DNA of 64,000 nucleotides, taken from NCBI RefSeq assembly GCF_000002075.1, contig NW_004797947.1, positions 155,282-219,281 of the forward strand. Direction: 5' to 3'. Positions within the stretch are counted from its first letter, which is position 1; each line of letters begins with the position of its first letter. The notes under the pieces are model-generated. The model saw only the letters and a program-made list of their open reading frames with translations, ran no database searches and was not told the origin of the DNA. Shown piece by piece: positions 13,701 through 24,040 of the stretch. This DNA is from Aplysia californica. Lineage: Eukaryota; Mollusca; Gastropoda; Aplysiida; Aplysiidae. Both the position numbers and the translations under genes were made by a program.

Positions 13701-16700
13701 AGATAGTCCGCCTACTTTTTCTCAATGATTTATATGGTTTTCATCCTTTGTTTAAAAAAAATTATATCCCATTTCCTATGAACGGTCTGGGTTCAGTTAT
13801 AATATCCAGTGCCCATTGGTTCGGTTTGCTAGGCAGATTGAGGGTGCGAAGCGGCTATCGTGGCACAAACTGATCGCCCGACTCGTTGCCTCAAAAGCGT
13901 TTGTTTTCAGGTGACGAGTCAGATGATCGGTTTGTCGATCCCTCAATGGGCATTCTGTCTTTCATTTTGCAGCAAAGTTATTTTATTGAATACAGAGATG
14001 CAGATACCACTCATTTAAAATGCTGAGGGGAAAAGCCTGGTAAATACAGATGACAAATGGAAAAGAAGTTGGGCCTGTCTTCTGACCACCTGCATATCTA
14101 TCCTAGTAATGACTATGTGTTTTTTAACTCTACAGATCTGACAGAGCTGGGATTGTGGGATGAAGATGTCAAGACTCAAATGATTGCTGCTGGAGGTTCC
14201 ATCCAAGGAATTGAGTGTATCCCTGATGATCTGAAGGCTCTCTACAAAACTGTCTGGGAAATCAAGCAAAAGGTGAGTGAATCCTTTAGAGAGTACCATT
14301 CCCACTCAAATAAACCATTTATATTTGCCTGGGTTTTTTTTGTTCCACCCTTCTTTCTTACCTATGATGTGGGTCTTTAGCGGGTGCTCTAGTGTGGTTT
14401 GCTTCTTCTTTCCTATCTAACTTCTATCATCCTTATCTCCCCCTTCTTTTTTGTTTGTTACTCTTGTAACACCTAATCTTCTGGCTCTCATATGACCGTA
14501 TGCTTGCAGTTGCGAGTGCCGTAAAACCTCTACTTAAATTAAACTTACCTACAAATGTTTCATTGTGCCATATTTTTCTACTCCCTGTTTTTTACATGCA
14601 TTTTATTTGATGGGAGATAGTAGAAGAGTGCTTTCCATCATGTCTCTTTTCTCAGACCATTATAGTATCGATATGCATCTCTTCCGTTGTTACACATGTT
14701 GCCACAATACCCAAAATCTTAGAAACCGTTTTGTGCATGCATAGTCAGCATAGGAACTCTTTTTAAAAAAAAATTTTTTAAATAGTTTATATTCTGACCT
14801 GACACCTGCCTGTTGTAAATATATATTTTTTTACCATCTTGCAGTAATTAATTATATCCTATTTTTACCCCACCTCAGGTGGTTCTTGAAATGGCAGCTG
14901 ACCGTGGTGCTTACGTTGACCAGAGCCAGTCACTGAATATTCACATCGCTGAACCCAACTATGGGAAGCTCTCCAGCATGCACTTCTATGCCTGGAAGCT
15001 GGTAAGTTTCTCTTAACTCTAAGTCTTGAGAATTTTTAAAAATGGTGAAATAGTATTGGTTTAGCACCCCTATTATGTTATTTAAGAGGAGGGACTTTCG
15101 AGTTTAATGTTCGTTCATCTCCGAAAGGGCTGAGCCAAAATGGGAAATTTGTGTTAAGTGCCTTTCTTAGGACACAATGTTGGACTGAGCTAAGACTTCA
15201 ACCTCGAACCCGCAATGTCATAATTACGGGTCCAGTAAGCTAACCACGAGGTCGCCGACGCCTTTTTTTAGAATTAAAATATCTGCAAAGAATGAATATT
15301 AACCACTTACCAACCTGAAGCTGGTAGTCACTATTGTAGAGGCAAAAATAAATAACTCATTATGTACTACAGTGGAAATAGACTTGTTAGAAGCAGTGTT
15401 CTTTTACTAGATCTAACAAGAAGTGCATTCCCCCCCACTTTTCCCCTTCAGATCATTTTACTGTTTACTGGGTTGTTGTTTTTTTGGTGTGTGTGTGTAT
15501 ATAAGTTGAACGTTGATGCTTTAACTCTTTATGGATTATATTGGCGATTATGGGGCGCTTCAGTTTTGTTGCATTTTAACCTGATTCGTCATTTATAAAA
15601 GGATTTGTTACTACAAAGCTTGGATTTACTTGGAAAGGATTCTAGAAATGAAAACATCTAGTTTCACTTTGTCAGAGCGTCAGTTTGGTGTAGTGCTTCC
15701 ACTCTTCTGTACTTTCTACCAGTTCCGTACTTGTTCCTCCATCATTATCAACTCCCCCCCCTCTGTAAAAATCTGCGACATCGTAGGACTACCGAATTTC
15801 CGTAGCAAAAGATCTGTGCTCGCCTTCGTATTGTCTAGTACAAGTTGCGGATATTTACGGTAATTCTCTCGGCTATAAGTTAATGTTATAGAGACCTGCC
15901 AGATTGCAATCGGCCATTATTCCGCTATGCCCCTTGCATTCATTGCGGGCTTGTCAGCAGTACATTTTTACCTGTGGATTGATCAAAATCTGGCGAACAT
16001 TTTGTGCCAAGTTCCTCCTATCATTCTCTCACTCCGTCTGTCTATCTTCGGATTGTTGCCGCGGCTGGAAAATCTGCGCGTTGATCGAGTAAATTGACTT
16101 GTGATCTTAGACAGAAAATTACTGTCGGAAAGAAACTTTTCAAAAAATTTGTCTAGATCTAGAGAAATGATTAATACGAAGATTCTACGGCACGCGGACG
16201 CGATAAGGGCCGCGATGAAAGAAATTTATGCTAAAACTACTAAAGTCAAGAATAATTCGAAGTGGTGTTCCAAGGTTGTGACATGCGACATTCAGGCGTG
16301 AAATTTAAGGAAAATAAGGGTATACACGCCATTTACGCCGGGTAACTGTATTGTGAAGATACATATATCTATTCATTATTCCAAGGTTTGCTTTCTATCA
16401 ATGTTGCGATGACTAATTAATTGAATTATAGTAGCAGTGGAAGGGGAACCTGCTTTTAAACATTGCCATCAATGGAAATATATTATGTAGATCTTGGTGA
16501 GGAAATCAAACAAGACAAAATGTCCCCAGACCCCCGGCAGAATTTTCCTTACTTTTCAGCTTCAGCTCGTGGAAGCACGGTTGGTGTAAAATGAGGGAAC
16601 TTACAGTCTTGCACCAATGTAAAGATGTAACCGGACTAGAAATATCATAACCCAAACAAAAACAGGAATGTTGCTTTCAAATAAAAAGTGGTGCATTCAG

Positions 16701-17246
16701 AAATGGGTGGATTATGCCCATGGCTGTATTTATAACAAATCCTTATAAATCTTTCTATTTAGATACAGCCACATACTCAAAATGTCATTCAGTGAATTGT
16801 GGGTGGTTGGCGGGTGCTCTAGTGTGGTTTGCTCCTTTCCTATCAGATGTCTGCCGTCATTATCTCTTTTTATTTTGTTGCTCTCTTGTAACATGTCCTG
16901 ATCTTCAGCACTTTTATGACCGCATTGTGTTGCAAGGACCATAAAATTCAATCCAGTGAATTTATATTATTTTTCTCTCTAGGGCCTGAAGACAGGAATG
17001 TACTATCTGCGCACCAAGCCAGCGGCACAAGCTATTCAGTTCACTGTGGACAAGGCACGTCTTTCAGAGACCAACAAAACCAACACACCGAAGAAAGAAG
17101 CGGAGAAAGCCACTGTGCAGAAGGGCGCATCATCAGATGACAAAGAAAATGAAAGTGTAAAGAAAGAGAATGAGAAGAACAAGAATATGGCTGTGTTGGC
17201 ATGCTCGCTGCAGAACAAGGACGATTGTTTGATGTGTGGATCGTAA
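2228..17246 (+). CDS. RRM1: Ribonucleotide reductase large subunit (RRM1), 17 coding exons, 5' exon missing
   Basis: Catalytic alpha subunit of class I ribonucleotide reductase, which reduces ribonucleoside diphosphates to deoxy forms in the cytosol with the small RRM2-type subunit. Exons: 2228-2316, 2962-3139, 3505-3605, 3842-3901, 4327-4366, 4895-4971, 5705-5790, 6684-6825, 7237-7320, 8586-8827, 10956-11157, 11922-12071, 12539-12793, 13402-13606, 14136-14272, 14879-15001, 16983-17246. All junctions are GT..AG, phases agree, and the joined frame gives about 810 codons without a stop. It follows human RRM1 nearly end to end. The usual N-terminus (MHVIKRD-like) should lie in an upstream exon. 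I did not find that exon in 1-2227, so it may lie left of the window. Intron phases were checked by hand. The identity is very secure; exact ends of single exons are secure to a few bases. Confidence 0.97.
2447..2712. mobile_element. TTAA-flanked MITE, diverged copy in RRM1 intron
   Basis: It lies between TTAA at 2443-2446 and TTAA at 2713-2716. The interior matches the element at 32099-32395: both share GGGCACATTCTTT, a GTCTCTTTTA/GTCTCTTATA block, AAAATAGGT, and TTTGATTTAATGACC. The ends read GTCCTTATCTC.. and ..TAGAG. TTAA target duplication is the hallmark of piggyBac-type transposition. This copy is the more decayed of the two. Confidence 0.65.
3149..3178. repeat. (CT)n microsatellite
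   Basis: A pure CT run a few bases after the donor site of the RRM1 exon ending at 3139. Confidence 0.9.
4895..8827 (+). CDS. RRM1: RRM1 exons for the specificity site and first catalytic cysteine
   Basis: Exons 4895-4971, 5705-5790, 6684-6825, 7237-7320 and 8586-8827. They carry [20 protein letters not shown] followed, across an intron that splits the serine codon, by SCFL. This cysteine is the equivalent of human C218, one of the redox pair. [20 protein letters not shown] and the following SAGGVG form loop 1 of the specificity site, and DQGGNK|RPGAFA forms loop 2, split by the intron between 7320 and 8586. The stretch [16 protein letters not shown] differs from the human GVAVSCIRATGSYIAG at several positions in an otherwise conserved region, but it is in frame and unbroken. 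Confidence 0.93.
7753..8388. mobile_element. MITE-like element with about 27 bp inverted ends in RRM1 intron
   Basis: The left end reads TGTGCCTAAAGAAAGTACCA and continues AAAG. The right end (8355-8388) is its near-exact reverse complement, with CTTTTGGTACCTTTCTTTAG inside. The interior is AT-rich and non-coding. A possible short target duplication (AATG) lies outside both ends. Family unknown: no TTAA or long TA-type duplication is visible. Confidence 0.6.
8430..8451. repeat. Poly(G) tract
   Basis: A run of about 21 consecutive G, 135 bases upstream of an RRM1 acceptor site. Its length in the assembly may be unreliable. Confidence 0.9.
9111..9963. mobile_element. TTAA-flanked MITE (853 bp) in RRM1 intron
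   Basis: Flanked by TTAA at 9107-9110 and 9964-9967. The left end is CCCTCATCCTGCG and the reverse complement of the right end is CTCTTAGCCTGCG, a short imperfect terminal repeat. The interior is non-coding, with a GC-rich stretch near 9840-9910. TTAA flanks and CTC-like ends put it with the elements at 2447, 32099, 43259 and 45063, although the interiors differ. Confidence 0.6.
10225..10625 (+). repeat. Local duplication with AGATCT repeats in RRM1 intron
   Basis: The segment ACTTGTTCTACT..ATGGAGGATTCAT..CCAATTCTRTTGT occurs at about 10235-10350 and again at about 10493-10600 in the same orientation, each with AGATCT units inside. Just downstream (10735-10795) is a piece also found at 640-710. 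Confidence 0.6.
10664..10724 (+). repeat. Poly(T) followed by (GT)n
   Basis: About 33 T followed by about 14 GT units. Confidence 0.95.
10956..12071 (+). CDS. RRM1: RRM1 exons with the radical-site residues
   Basis: Exons 10956-11157 and 11922-12071. The first ends in [20 protein letters not shown], which contains the Asn, Cys and Glu of the active site (human N427, C429, E431). The second opens with [12 protein letters not shown], whose Cys is the partner of the first redox cysteine (human C444). The intron between them contains a SINE copy at 11341-11522. Every key residue known from the family is present, so the enzyme should be active. Confidence 0.95.
11341..11522 (+). mobile_element. 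SINE-1 copy 1 with 13 bp target duplication
   Basis: It starts GTGGGTGGTTGGCGGGTGCT and ends in an A/C-rich tail. It is bounded by AAGAAATTGACAG at 11328-11340 and 11523-11535, a perfect target duplication that proves insertion by target-primed reverse transcription. Near the 3' end are CGGCACTT and AAGTGCTG, able to pair as a stem. It lies in an RRM1 intron in the sense direction. Confidence 0.9.
14369..14543 (+). mobile_element. SINE-1 copy 2
   Basis: Same family as 11341-11522, more diverged at its 5' end (GTGGGTCTTTAGCGGGTGCT). It is bounded by an approximate CTTACCTA duplication. The 3' stem region is GGCTCTC..GAGTGCC. It starts about 95 bases after an RRM1 exon. Confidence 0.8.
15119..15262 (-). 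mobile_element. tRNA-headed SINE-3, 5' fragment
   Basis: Read on -, it starts GGCGTCGGCGACCTCGTGGT (A-box-like), then has a decayed B box (GCGGGTTCGAGG) and AAGGCACTTAACAC. It matches the head and first core part of the full copy at 30145-30495. Confidence 0.7.
16799..16953 (+). mobile_element. SINE-1 copy 3 with target duplication
   Basis: It starts GTGGGTGGTTGGCGGGTGCT and is flanked by CAGTGAATT at 16790-16798 and 16954-16962. Its 3' hairpin is decayed (CAGCACTT..AAGGACCA). It ends about 30 bases before the last RRM1 exon, inside the region where the acceptor's polypyrimidine tract and branch point must lie. Confidence 0.85.
16983..17246 (+). CDS. RRM1: RRM1 last exon: radical-transfer tyrosines, long charged linker, CLMCGS tail
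   Basis: The exon starts [15 protein letters not shown], holding the tyrosine pair used for radical transfer (human Y737/Y738). It ends [14 protein letters not shown]-stop, the swinging tail whose CxxC pair re-reduces the active site. The linker between them is Lys/Glu/Asn-rich and roughly 25 residues longer than in human RRM1. It contains two KEN tripeptides (DDKENES and KKENEKN, about 17138-17178). The stop is TAA at 17244-17246. Confidence 0.95.
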   Translation, partial: GLKTGMYYLRTKPAAQAIQFTVDKARLSETNKTNTPKKEAEKATVQKGASSDDKENESVKKENEKNKNMAVLACSLQNKDDCLMCGS

Positions 17247-18200
17247 GAGTGTGCCGGGGGTGGGGGCGTGTTGTCTGTTTTGGTTTTGCATGATATTCAT
17301 ACTTGTGCTGTTTGTTTTGTTTGTAATCTGTTTTAAAAGTGTCGTCATGATACATTTACTTTTGTTTAGCGTAGGATCTAATTAAAAAAGCACGACACGA
17401 CTCTCATCAAGGTCATCTAAATTGATGGTACCCAGGTACGTATGTGTTAATCTTTGATCTTACTTCTCCTGGGGAGTCAAAACTTGCGTGTTTTGCTTGA
17501 GCCAGTCTTTTAACAAGATGTGTTGAAGGAATGTCTGTAGGCAGCTTCATATAGTTTGGTATCTCTCAAGTTTCAAAAAGGAAATTAATTTTTAAAATGC
17601 TCATATAGGACCTGGTTTGTGTTACAGTAAGGGTATTTTTTAAAAACCAGTATCAATCATTGATATGATGATATTCAATTATTCCTGTAATGCAATGGAT
17701 TTTCCCCCTTTTGTTGTATCTCCTCACGGCTAGCTGCAGTAGTCGGCTGTATTGCCTGTAAGTTGTGTATGGTTTGTGTAAACAGTAAAATTGTACATAG
17801 GTTTGAAAAATGTTGTATAAATTTAGGCTACTGATCTGAATACCATTTTCATTCTCAAATTTTATGCGTTGTGTTCATTTATAATCTTCACGCGCATTGT
17901 TAATTGGGGTCGCCATAGTTTCTCTAACAGCTTTGCCCTTTTGTCATATGAAACTGTTAGATTTCCTGTTGGTTTTTTCAGTGATAAATCATCTTGATGA
18001 TGAGTGATTTTAGTTACTTAGCTTTTTGTGTGTGTATTTTGTACTGAAAATGATTTGTTTTCTTTCTTTATTTGCTCAACATTGAAATTTCTTTCTTTGT
18101 CGAGTCTTGCTCTTTCCTCCATAACATCATTCTTTGTACTGTACCATCTATCATTTTGTAGAACACTCACAAACACAATAAAGTTTAAATATCTGAAACC
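17247..18200 (+). other. RRM1: RRM1 3' untranslated region
   Basis: AT-rich DNA without a coding frame follows the RRM1 stop up to the first canonical polyadenylation signal. No SINE or MITE is seen in it, in contrast to nearly all the surrounding non-coding DNA. This fits a transcribed, constrained UTR. The end is placed about 20 bases past AATAAA and is approximate. Confidence 0.7.
18177..18182 (+). terminator. Polyadenylation signal AATAAA for RRM1
   Basis: AATAAA stands about 930 bases after the RRM1 stop codon and is followed within about 30 bases by a T-rich stretch, the usual layout of an animal cleavage/polyadenylation site. Confidence 0.65.
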
Positions 18201-19089
18201 TGAGCTCATTTTGTAATTTTTTTGTTGGGATTATTATTAGAATACTTTTTAAAGACAAAGTACATGTATGTAGAAATATTTTAGTTTCTTTAGGAGTGTG
18301 CATATTCATAAATAAGCCACTTCCTTAAATTTTAGCAACAGCTGAATGACTTTTTGTTGTGGTTGGAAACTTTGACACAAAAAAATAGTCTGTTGTACTG
18401 GTGGAACTGATTTCAGCTGGAAAAGAACCATCCTGCATGGTACAACTTACTGATCGAGATACTGCTCTTCTTATCCTCATGGCGACAGAAAAGAGGTGGA
18501 CTTGCTTGATATTTTCTTTAAAAAAAATTAATTTAGTCATTTCTTAGAAGCTGGTGAGATTTTTTTAAACTGCCAATATTTTGCGGAAAATCCAAAGAAA
18601 ATGGGTGGTAAACTTCGCCAATCGGCAATATAAGTTTTATAAGGCAGCAAAGTGTTTAAAGGGTAAAATAGTCTAGGAGCAGTGTAAGTGTAGATCTATG
18701 GCTATGAGTGTGAGGCAGACTGTCTTACTCTTAGTCTTGCAGACTTTGTTGTCTATATACTGTGACTATACGGTTTGTGTGTTTGGAGCGAGGGGCAACC
18801 AGGAAGGTTCTTAGTTCTAACGTACTACTTTTCTTTCCCTCTTATTTCTTTCTGTCTTTTACGTTTTCTCTGTTCTGAATGAACATTGTTTTTTGTTGTG
18901 TCCATGTGCATTGCTTTAGTGAAACAATTTCAGTAGGCCTACTGTGTATAATTTACCGGCATCTGGTGTAGCGGTTGGGAGCTTCGTGGTAGCACACAGG
19001 AGACCCGAGTACTACTGGCATGTAGAAAATTTTAGGAGTATCATAGTCTTTCTGCTGGAATGTTTTTTTCTCTGCCCAGTTTGGCCCTG

Positions 19090-19273
19090 TGGGTGGTTGG
19101 CGGGTGCTCTGGTGTGGTTTGCTTCTTCTTTCCTATCTATCATCCTTATATCTCCCCCTTCTTTTTTATGTTTGTTACTCTCTTGTAACACCTCTAATCT
19201 TCTGGCGCTCATATTATGACCTTATGCAGTTGCGAGCGCCGTAAAACCTCTACTAACTAAACTAAGTTATGTA
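19090..19273 (+). mobile_element. SINE-1 copy 4 with 12 bp target duplication
   Basis: Bounded by AGTTTGGCCCTG at 19078-19089 and 19274-19285, a perfect duplication. The 3' stem here is GGCGCTC..GAGCGCC, which pairs perfectly although its sequence differs from that of copy 1 (GGCACTT..AAGTGC). The tail is an (ACTAA)-type repeat. Confidence 0.9.
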
Positions 19274-19667
19274 AGTTTGGCCCTGATACGCAGGTTCAGA
19301 AGCCCCACTTCCTAAGGGCGTAAAAACTACATTGAAAGTAAAATCTGTACATTTTCATTTAAAACTTAGCAGTAGGTTTGTTCAGGCATAGAGGCAAGTG
19401 GAATTCTTTAAAGGCTCTACTTCTTTAGGGAAGAGTCTATGGTGACCCATGTTAAAAGTTAAGGTTCAAAATCTGTAAAATGGTCTCCCTTCACTCTAAA
19501 ATGAACTGACGTGCCCGCTGGGTGGGTTTATGACATATGGTGAGCAAGGATAGGTTAACCTTGATGACCTATCAGTACTATCAGTATCAGAGTGCATAGT
19601 GGCACGAGGCGTGCTATTTTCACATATTAATCTATCGTGAGTCTCAAGATCTATGCTTATACTACGG

Positions 19668-20045
19668 TTTCTGTTGTCTGCTTTCATTTCCACTTTCTGC
19701 CCCCACCCCCTCACCTCCTTTGCCCACTCCTCTGGGCTCCTGACTCTGCAGCCTTTCTACTGCTACTCCTTGGCTTCTCCTTACTGCTGTCTTTCTGCCA
19801 CACCCCTGATCTTCTGGTAGGAAAGATCTACACCAAGCCTTCTCGGTCAAGGGCGAAAAACCTCGGAGGGCCCGTGTGCAAGTTGCGCACGTTAAAGATC
19901 CCTTGGTGGTCTAAAATCGATAAGAGTAAGCTTCGGCTGCCACTCGGGCAAAATTCAAAATTTCCTATCAACTGAAAATATTAGGTGTGTCCTGCGCGCT
20001 CATATGACCTTATGCAGTTGCGAGCGCCGTAAAACACTTTACAAA
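19668..20045 (+). mobile_element. SINE-2 body, 5' truncated
   Basis: It matches, in opposite orientation, the full copy at 40378-40745. Shared parts are the GC-rich CTCTGCAGCC..TTTCTACTGCTACTCCTTGG region, the TTCAAAATTTCCTA block, and the tail GCGCTCATATGACCTTATGC. The tRNA-like head is missing. The tail is the same one used by SINE-1. Confidence 0.75.
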
Positions 20046-20113
20046 TACAATACAGTGCTTATACAGTATTATATCCAGTTGCCCCCACCCCCTTTACCTG
20101 TCAAAAATTTATA

Positions 20114-20935
20114 CAGTGGAACTCGGATCCAACGAGGTTGCCAGGCCTGACCTAAAATCTTGTATCAGAGTGTTCGTAGTTATAGCAAACATGAGGTTTT
20201 GTGTACATGTAGACAATTACAGGCACTGAACAAGTAATGTATATATATAAAGAGAAGTAACAAGTACATGTAGTGCCTGAAATGCCAGCATATTATTATG
20301 AGCTGTGCAAAAAAAAAAAGACTGATTCGTTCAAATGCACGCCTGTGTCATCTCGATAGTTTGCCAAAAAGTTGTGTTGCTGTGCAGAGCCTATCATACG
20401 GCAACTTTTGATTCCACAGACCAGCACACAATTCATTACGTAATGTCAAGTCTAGCTTATTATTGTATAATGATCAGTTGCTGAGGGGAAAAAAGACTGA
20501 TGCGTTTGTATCTGCGACGTTTAAGTTCAAGGCCCAGACCGCTGGTGCCCCCCCAATCCGACACGCACAGTCACGCATGTGCAGGCCGCCCATCCGACCC
20601 CGACACTTGCTGGAGTCGACACGTGCGCGTGCCAATAACGCATGTGTTGGTATGAAAAAAGACCGCTGATTGGTCGCATGCAATCGGGTAAGTGAATGGT
20701 TCAAGGTGCAGGTGCAATGGATGGTTTCCAGGAATAGATAAAGTTCGTTGTGGGACAAAAATTAGCAAAACCACGTCTGTGGGGGCTGTCCATTCTGGAA
20801 GCAACCTCGTTGAATCCAAGCTTGCTGATTAAGATTTAAGTGTTCGTTGAATCCGGATTATTTTTATTGATTTAAATTTAAAAGACGAAAAAAACCGGGG
20901 AATCCATCTTCTCTCGTTGAATCCGAGTTCCACTG
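20114..20935. mobile_element. Pogo-type MITE, group A (822 bp)
   Basis: Inverted ends CAGTGGAACTCGGATCCAAC and its reverse complement (..GAATCCGAGTTCCACTG), with TA on both sides (20112-20113, 20936-20937). CAGT-starting ends and TA duplication are typical of pogo/Tigger elements of the Tc1-mariner superfamily. No transposase is seen. About 80-90 percent like the copy at 51663-52485 by eye. Confidence 0.85.
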
Positions 20936-20937
20936 TA

Positions 20938-21505
20938 GCTTTCCTTCTCGGATCAAATTCCCTCGCCTTTGTCGTTACCCATCAGTACGTTGTGATCACA
21001 TAAACTAAAATTCAGTCTGTCTCGCAAACTCGGGAATAGAGGAAACTGCTGCAATGGTCAGGGAAGAGTTAACAGCACGATGTAATCCTGCCTGGAGCGA
21101 AGTGATATTAGTTTAGGTGGAGAGCTCAGGTGTAAGTGCAATGTTTGAGGAAAACAAACGTGTAGGTTAGTAATAGTTCACACATCATAAGTGTGACCCA
21201 TCTGGGGCAAACATTGTACTGTTTCATCGAGTTTTACAACACTTACGTGATCACATTCACGAGAGTGGCTGATCTTCAACGCGACGGGCAGTTCACTGAT
21301 CTCAACTCTTCACTCTTGGTTGATCGGCTGTACCCGCCCGGGTGTTTGTTCCGTAAATTATTATCAGAAATGCGGGATCTTAGCCGAATGTAGACCTTCA
21401 GAGTGGATAAGAGCGGGACATTAAAGGTGACTTTTGTATAGTAAAAACTCTAATTTCTTAAAACAGCGGTGTATCTTAAGCGAACCGGGATTGTAAGCAG
21501 AGATA
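20938..21505. other. Intergenic, nothing recognised
   Basis: Unique-looking DNA between a pogo-type MITE and repeat R1. No exon, RNA gene or repeat was seen. Confidence 0.5.
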
Positions 21506-21506
21506 C

Positions 21507-22378
21507 TGTATGTGAGGCATTGTGGTGAAATAAGGTGCTCGTCAAAATATTGAAATCCGAGAGATCTGCATTTTTCGGCCAGTTTGGAAATTCTTTTCGA
21601 ATTCTTGATTTTTGGCTCAACACCCAGTCTTGTATGTCCTTTTGAAAACATGGATTTTATGGAAAAACTTTGATTAAAGGCACACAAAATTTTAATTTGC
21701 AATTTCCAAGTAATCCAAGGACTCTTCAGCTTTGGGAAGTGGAGCGGGCGAGAGGAAGGGTTGGGCATCACACGATCGGCCGCCCCACCCCTCTTTGCAA
21801 AGGACTGCACGCTTGGTGGGAGAGGCGGAGTAGGGCTGCATTGTTCCGTCATCGAGTTGTTGATTACTCTTGCGAAATGCTTATCTTGTCAAATTCTTTA
21901 TGTTTAGAAAAAATTGAAAAGGCACCGCTCCATTGGAGCAGACTAAAGACAGTAAAGACCACTCACACGGACCCGCGCAGTCAAACTGTCTTGTCTTGGT
22001 ATTGGTAGGCTCATTACTGAACGAACTCGAAAGCGTTGCTCATCGTGTTTCTCACTCAATCTGTCAATTTCAAATTCTCTCGATCTAGGATAATGGCCGA
22101 AAAAAAGAAAAAAATCTCTGTTCACTGTTCTGACCCAATCTTTGTTGCTTCCCTTGATTCTCTGACACAGCCCATGCCATAACACTGTTCACATTTCCCT
22201 CTAACTACGGATCCTTTTAACTAACTACCGAGGCCGGTCCTGGCGAATTCGAGCTATCCGTGTTATACAGTATTTTTGTCATCGAAAGCAAGACAAATGA
22301 ACGTTTAAGATGATACCAATAACTCCATATGCCCAAATATTGACGAGCGCCTGATTCCACTGCGTTGTGTCACATAAA
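21507..22378 (+). repeat. Dispersed repeat R1, copy 1, interrupted by another element
   Basis: The left part (21507 to about 21745) begins TGTGAGGCA..GGTGAAAT and contains TTTTTGGCTMAACAC and TTGATTAAAGGCAC. The right part (about 22273-22378) continues the same repeat, as shown by copy 2 at 45711-46110, where both parts are joined by about 180 further bases. The DNA between is the group-J element at about 21750-22270. Other pieces lie at 50621-50815 and 48005-48080. Non-coding; family unknown. Confidence 0.7.
21750..22270 (-). mobile_element. Group J pogo-like MITE inside R1
   Basis: The right end, read on -, is CTGTATAACACGGATAGCTC, next to a TA. The body matches 38399-38913 in the opposite orientation (shared GTGTTATGGCAT, AGAGAATCAAGGGAAGCAAC, CTTTGCAAAGAGGGGTGGGG on -). 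The left end is decayed. It splits R1 and is therefore younger than that R1 copy. Confidence 0.7.
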
Positions 22379-22380
22379 TA

Positions 22381-23198
22381 CAGTGGAATCCTGTTATAAC
22401 GAGAGGGAGGGGACCGGAGCAAAATGTCCATTATAGCAGGATTCTCGCTGTAAGGGATCCAGTAATAAATTCAATGGAAACTGTTATGTAGGTTTAATCT
22501 ATGAGATTGTTGGTCTGTTTGTTTCCTTTTGCTCTCTCCCCTGATGATGATTTTGTTTCAACATGACCTAGAGGTCTTGCTTGATCAAAACTCGAATCAG
22601 GTTTCTTTCTCTAGCGCTAGATCTAGCGATGTGGACTGACAGCTCGGCATTATCGATCAAAAAGAAAGGGCTCTAGGCTAACTCGCCCGCTGTGTTTTCC
22701 CCCACCCCACCCCACCCTGAGGTGCATTCTGTCTACTTGCGCACGTCACACATTCGCTCCATCCATCAAATTGCTGTGACCTCTCCCTCCCCGCATCGGT
22801 GAAGTGAGAGGCATGGTGTAGGCCTTGATAATCTAAACTAGGCTTACGCTGGCCTATCACACGATGCGTTCTGCTTGTCTGCGCATGCCACAACCTCCCT
22901 ACTCAGTCGCTCCTGCCTTCATTGTTGACGCACATGGGCTCTCCCATTCTTTGTTTCGCAAGATCACAAACAAGTTTTCAACTGGCGAGGTTTTGCACTA
23001 TGTATAATTGGCCTATGCACTGTGCACAGCAGCAGCAATATTCCGCTACATGTATAACCGACTCGCATGTTTGCCTGATAGGGCTATAGCAGTATTTTAT
23101 TTACAAAGGTAAAGAGGAGAAAAAAACGGGGTTTTAGAATAGTGTCTTAATACCAGATTTCTCGTTTTTTCCGGACTCGTTATAAGTGGACTCCACTG
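22381..23198 (+). mobile_element. Pogo-type MITE, group D (818 bp)
   Basis: Starts CAGTGGAATCCTGTTATAAC and ends TTATAAGTGGACTCCACTG, with TA at both outer edges (22379-22380 and 23199-23200). Its sisters are 26695-27516 and 34229-35504. It contains no transposase frame. It starts directly at the right end of repeat R1. Confidence 0.87.
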
Positions 23199-23200
23199 TA

Positions 23201-24038
23201 TACATGAAGAAGCAAGACAAAAAAAACCCCAGGAAAAAAGAAGTAGGACACCCTCCAACCACCCATGGGGAAATATGCATCATGATCAAAGAAAGAAATT
23301 CACATATATTTGATGGCATACACACATTCCAGTTTAATACTGAATCTGAATCATAAACCACATCAATCTCATGTATGGCATGGTATGGCAAAATTAATGT
23401 GTTCAACATATCTTTATAATCCCACTTAACTGATAACAAAAAATTAAAGAGATTGGGGAATAGCAAATTGTATGAGCTCTCCGTGATTTCGAGTTTTCCC
23501 GTTCTGTTTTATCTGTGCCTGACTGACCTATTCATAATCATATATTTGATGCATTTTTATTTACCAAGTAACATATATATCAGAATGTAACAGTTCTAAT
23601 AGAGAGCTTATCATGCTTTTAAATGTGCACCCACTGTTAGACTAAGCCATTTAAAATCAGATGAGCCTGACAGCATATATCTCGAAAATCTCTTTGTACA
23701 TTGGTGCATATCTAAATCTTACTAGAGTTGACACAAAGGAACTCAGGACGACAGCACAGGTCCAGTAGGGCTCAAACTCAAAGAGGTGAAGTATAAATAA
23801 TACTCAACAAATATTATAAATTGTCAAGGGCTTCCTAACTCACCTCGAGAACTAGAATACGTACTTGATATCTAACAGCACAAAGACAAATATTGCCCTT
23901 AGCCCAAAGTAACACCAGGAGTACACAATGTAGGCCCAGTGTTTAGAGAAAAAACTTCATATTACAATTTATGAAGCTCTAATAACAACAATTTGTCTGT
24001 TTGTCCAGTGAAGAGAATCACATAAAGACAATAATGGT
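23201..24038. other. Intergenic, nothing recognised
   Basis: AT-rich DNA without a supported gene or repeat. A short SINE-1-head-like motif (read on -: CCATGGGTGGTTGGAGGGTG) at about 23249-23268 is too short to call a copy. Confidence 0.5.
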
Positions 24039-24040
24039 TA

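Larger units (their letters stand above)
18201..20113. other. Intergenic after RRM1: two SINE pieces, otherwise nothing recognised
   Basis: No coding exon is seen. SINE-1 copy 4 (19090-19273) and a SINE-2 body (about 19668-20045) occupy part. The remainder is AT-rich single-copy-looking DNA. Confidence 0.6.
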
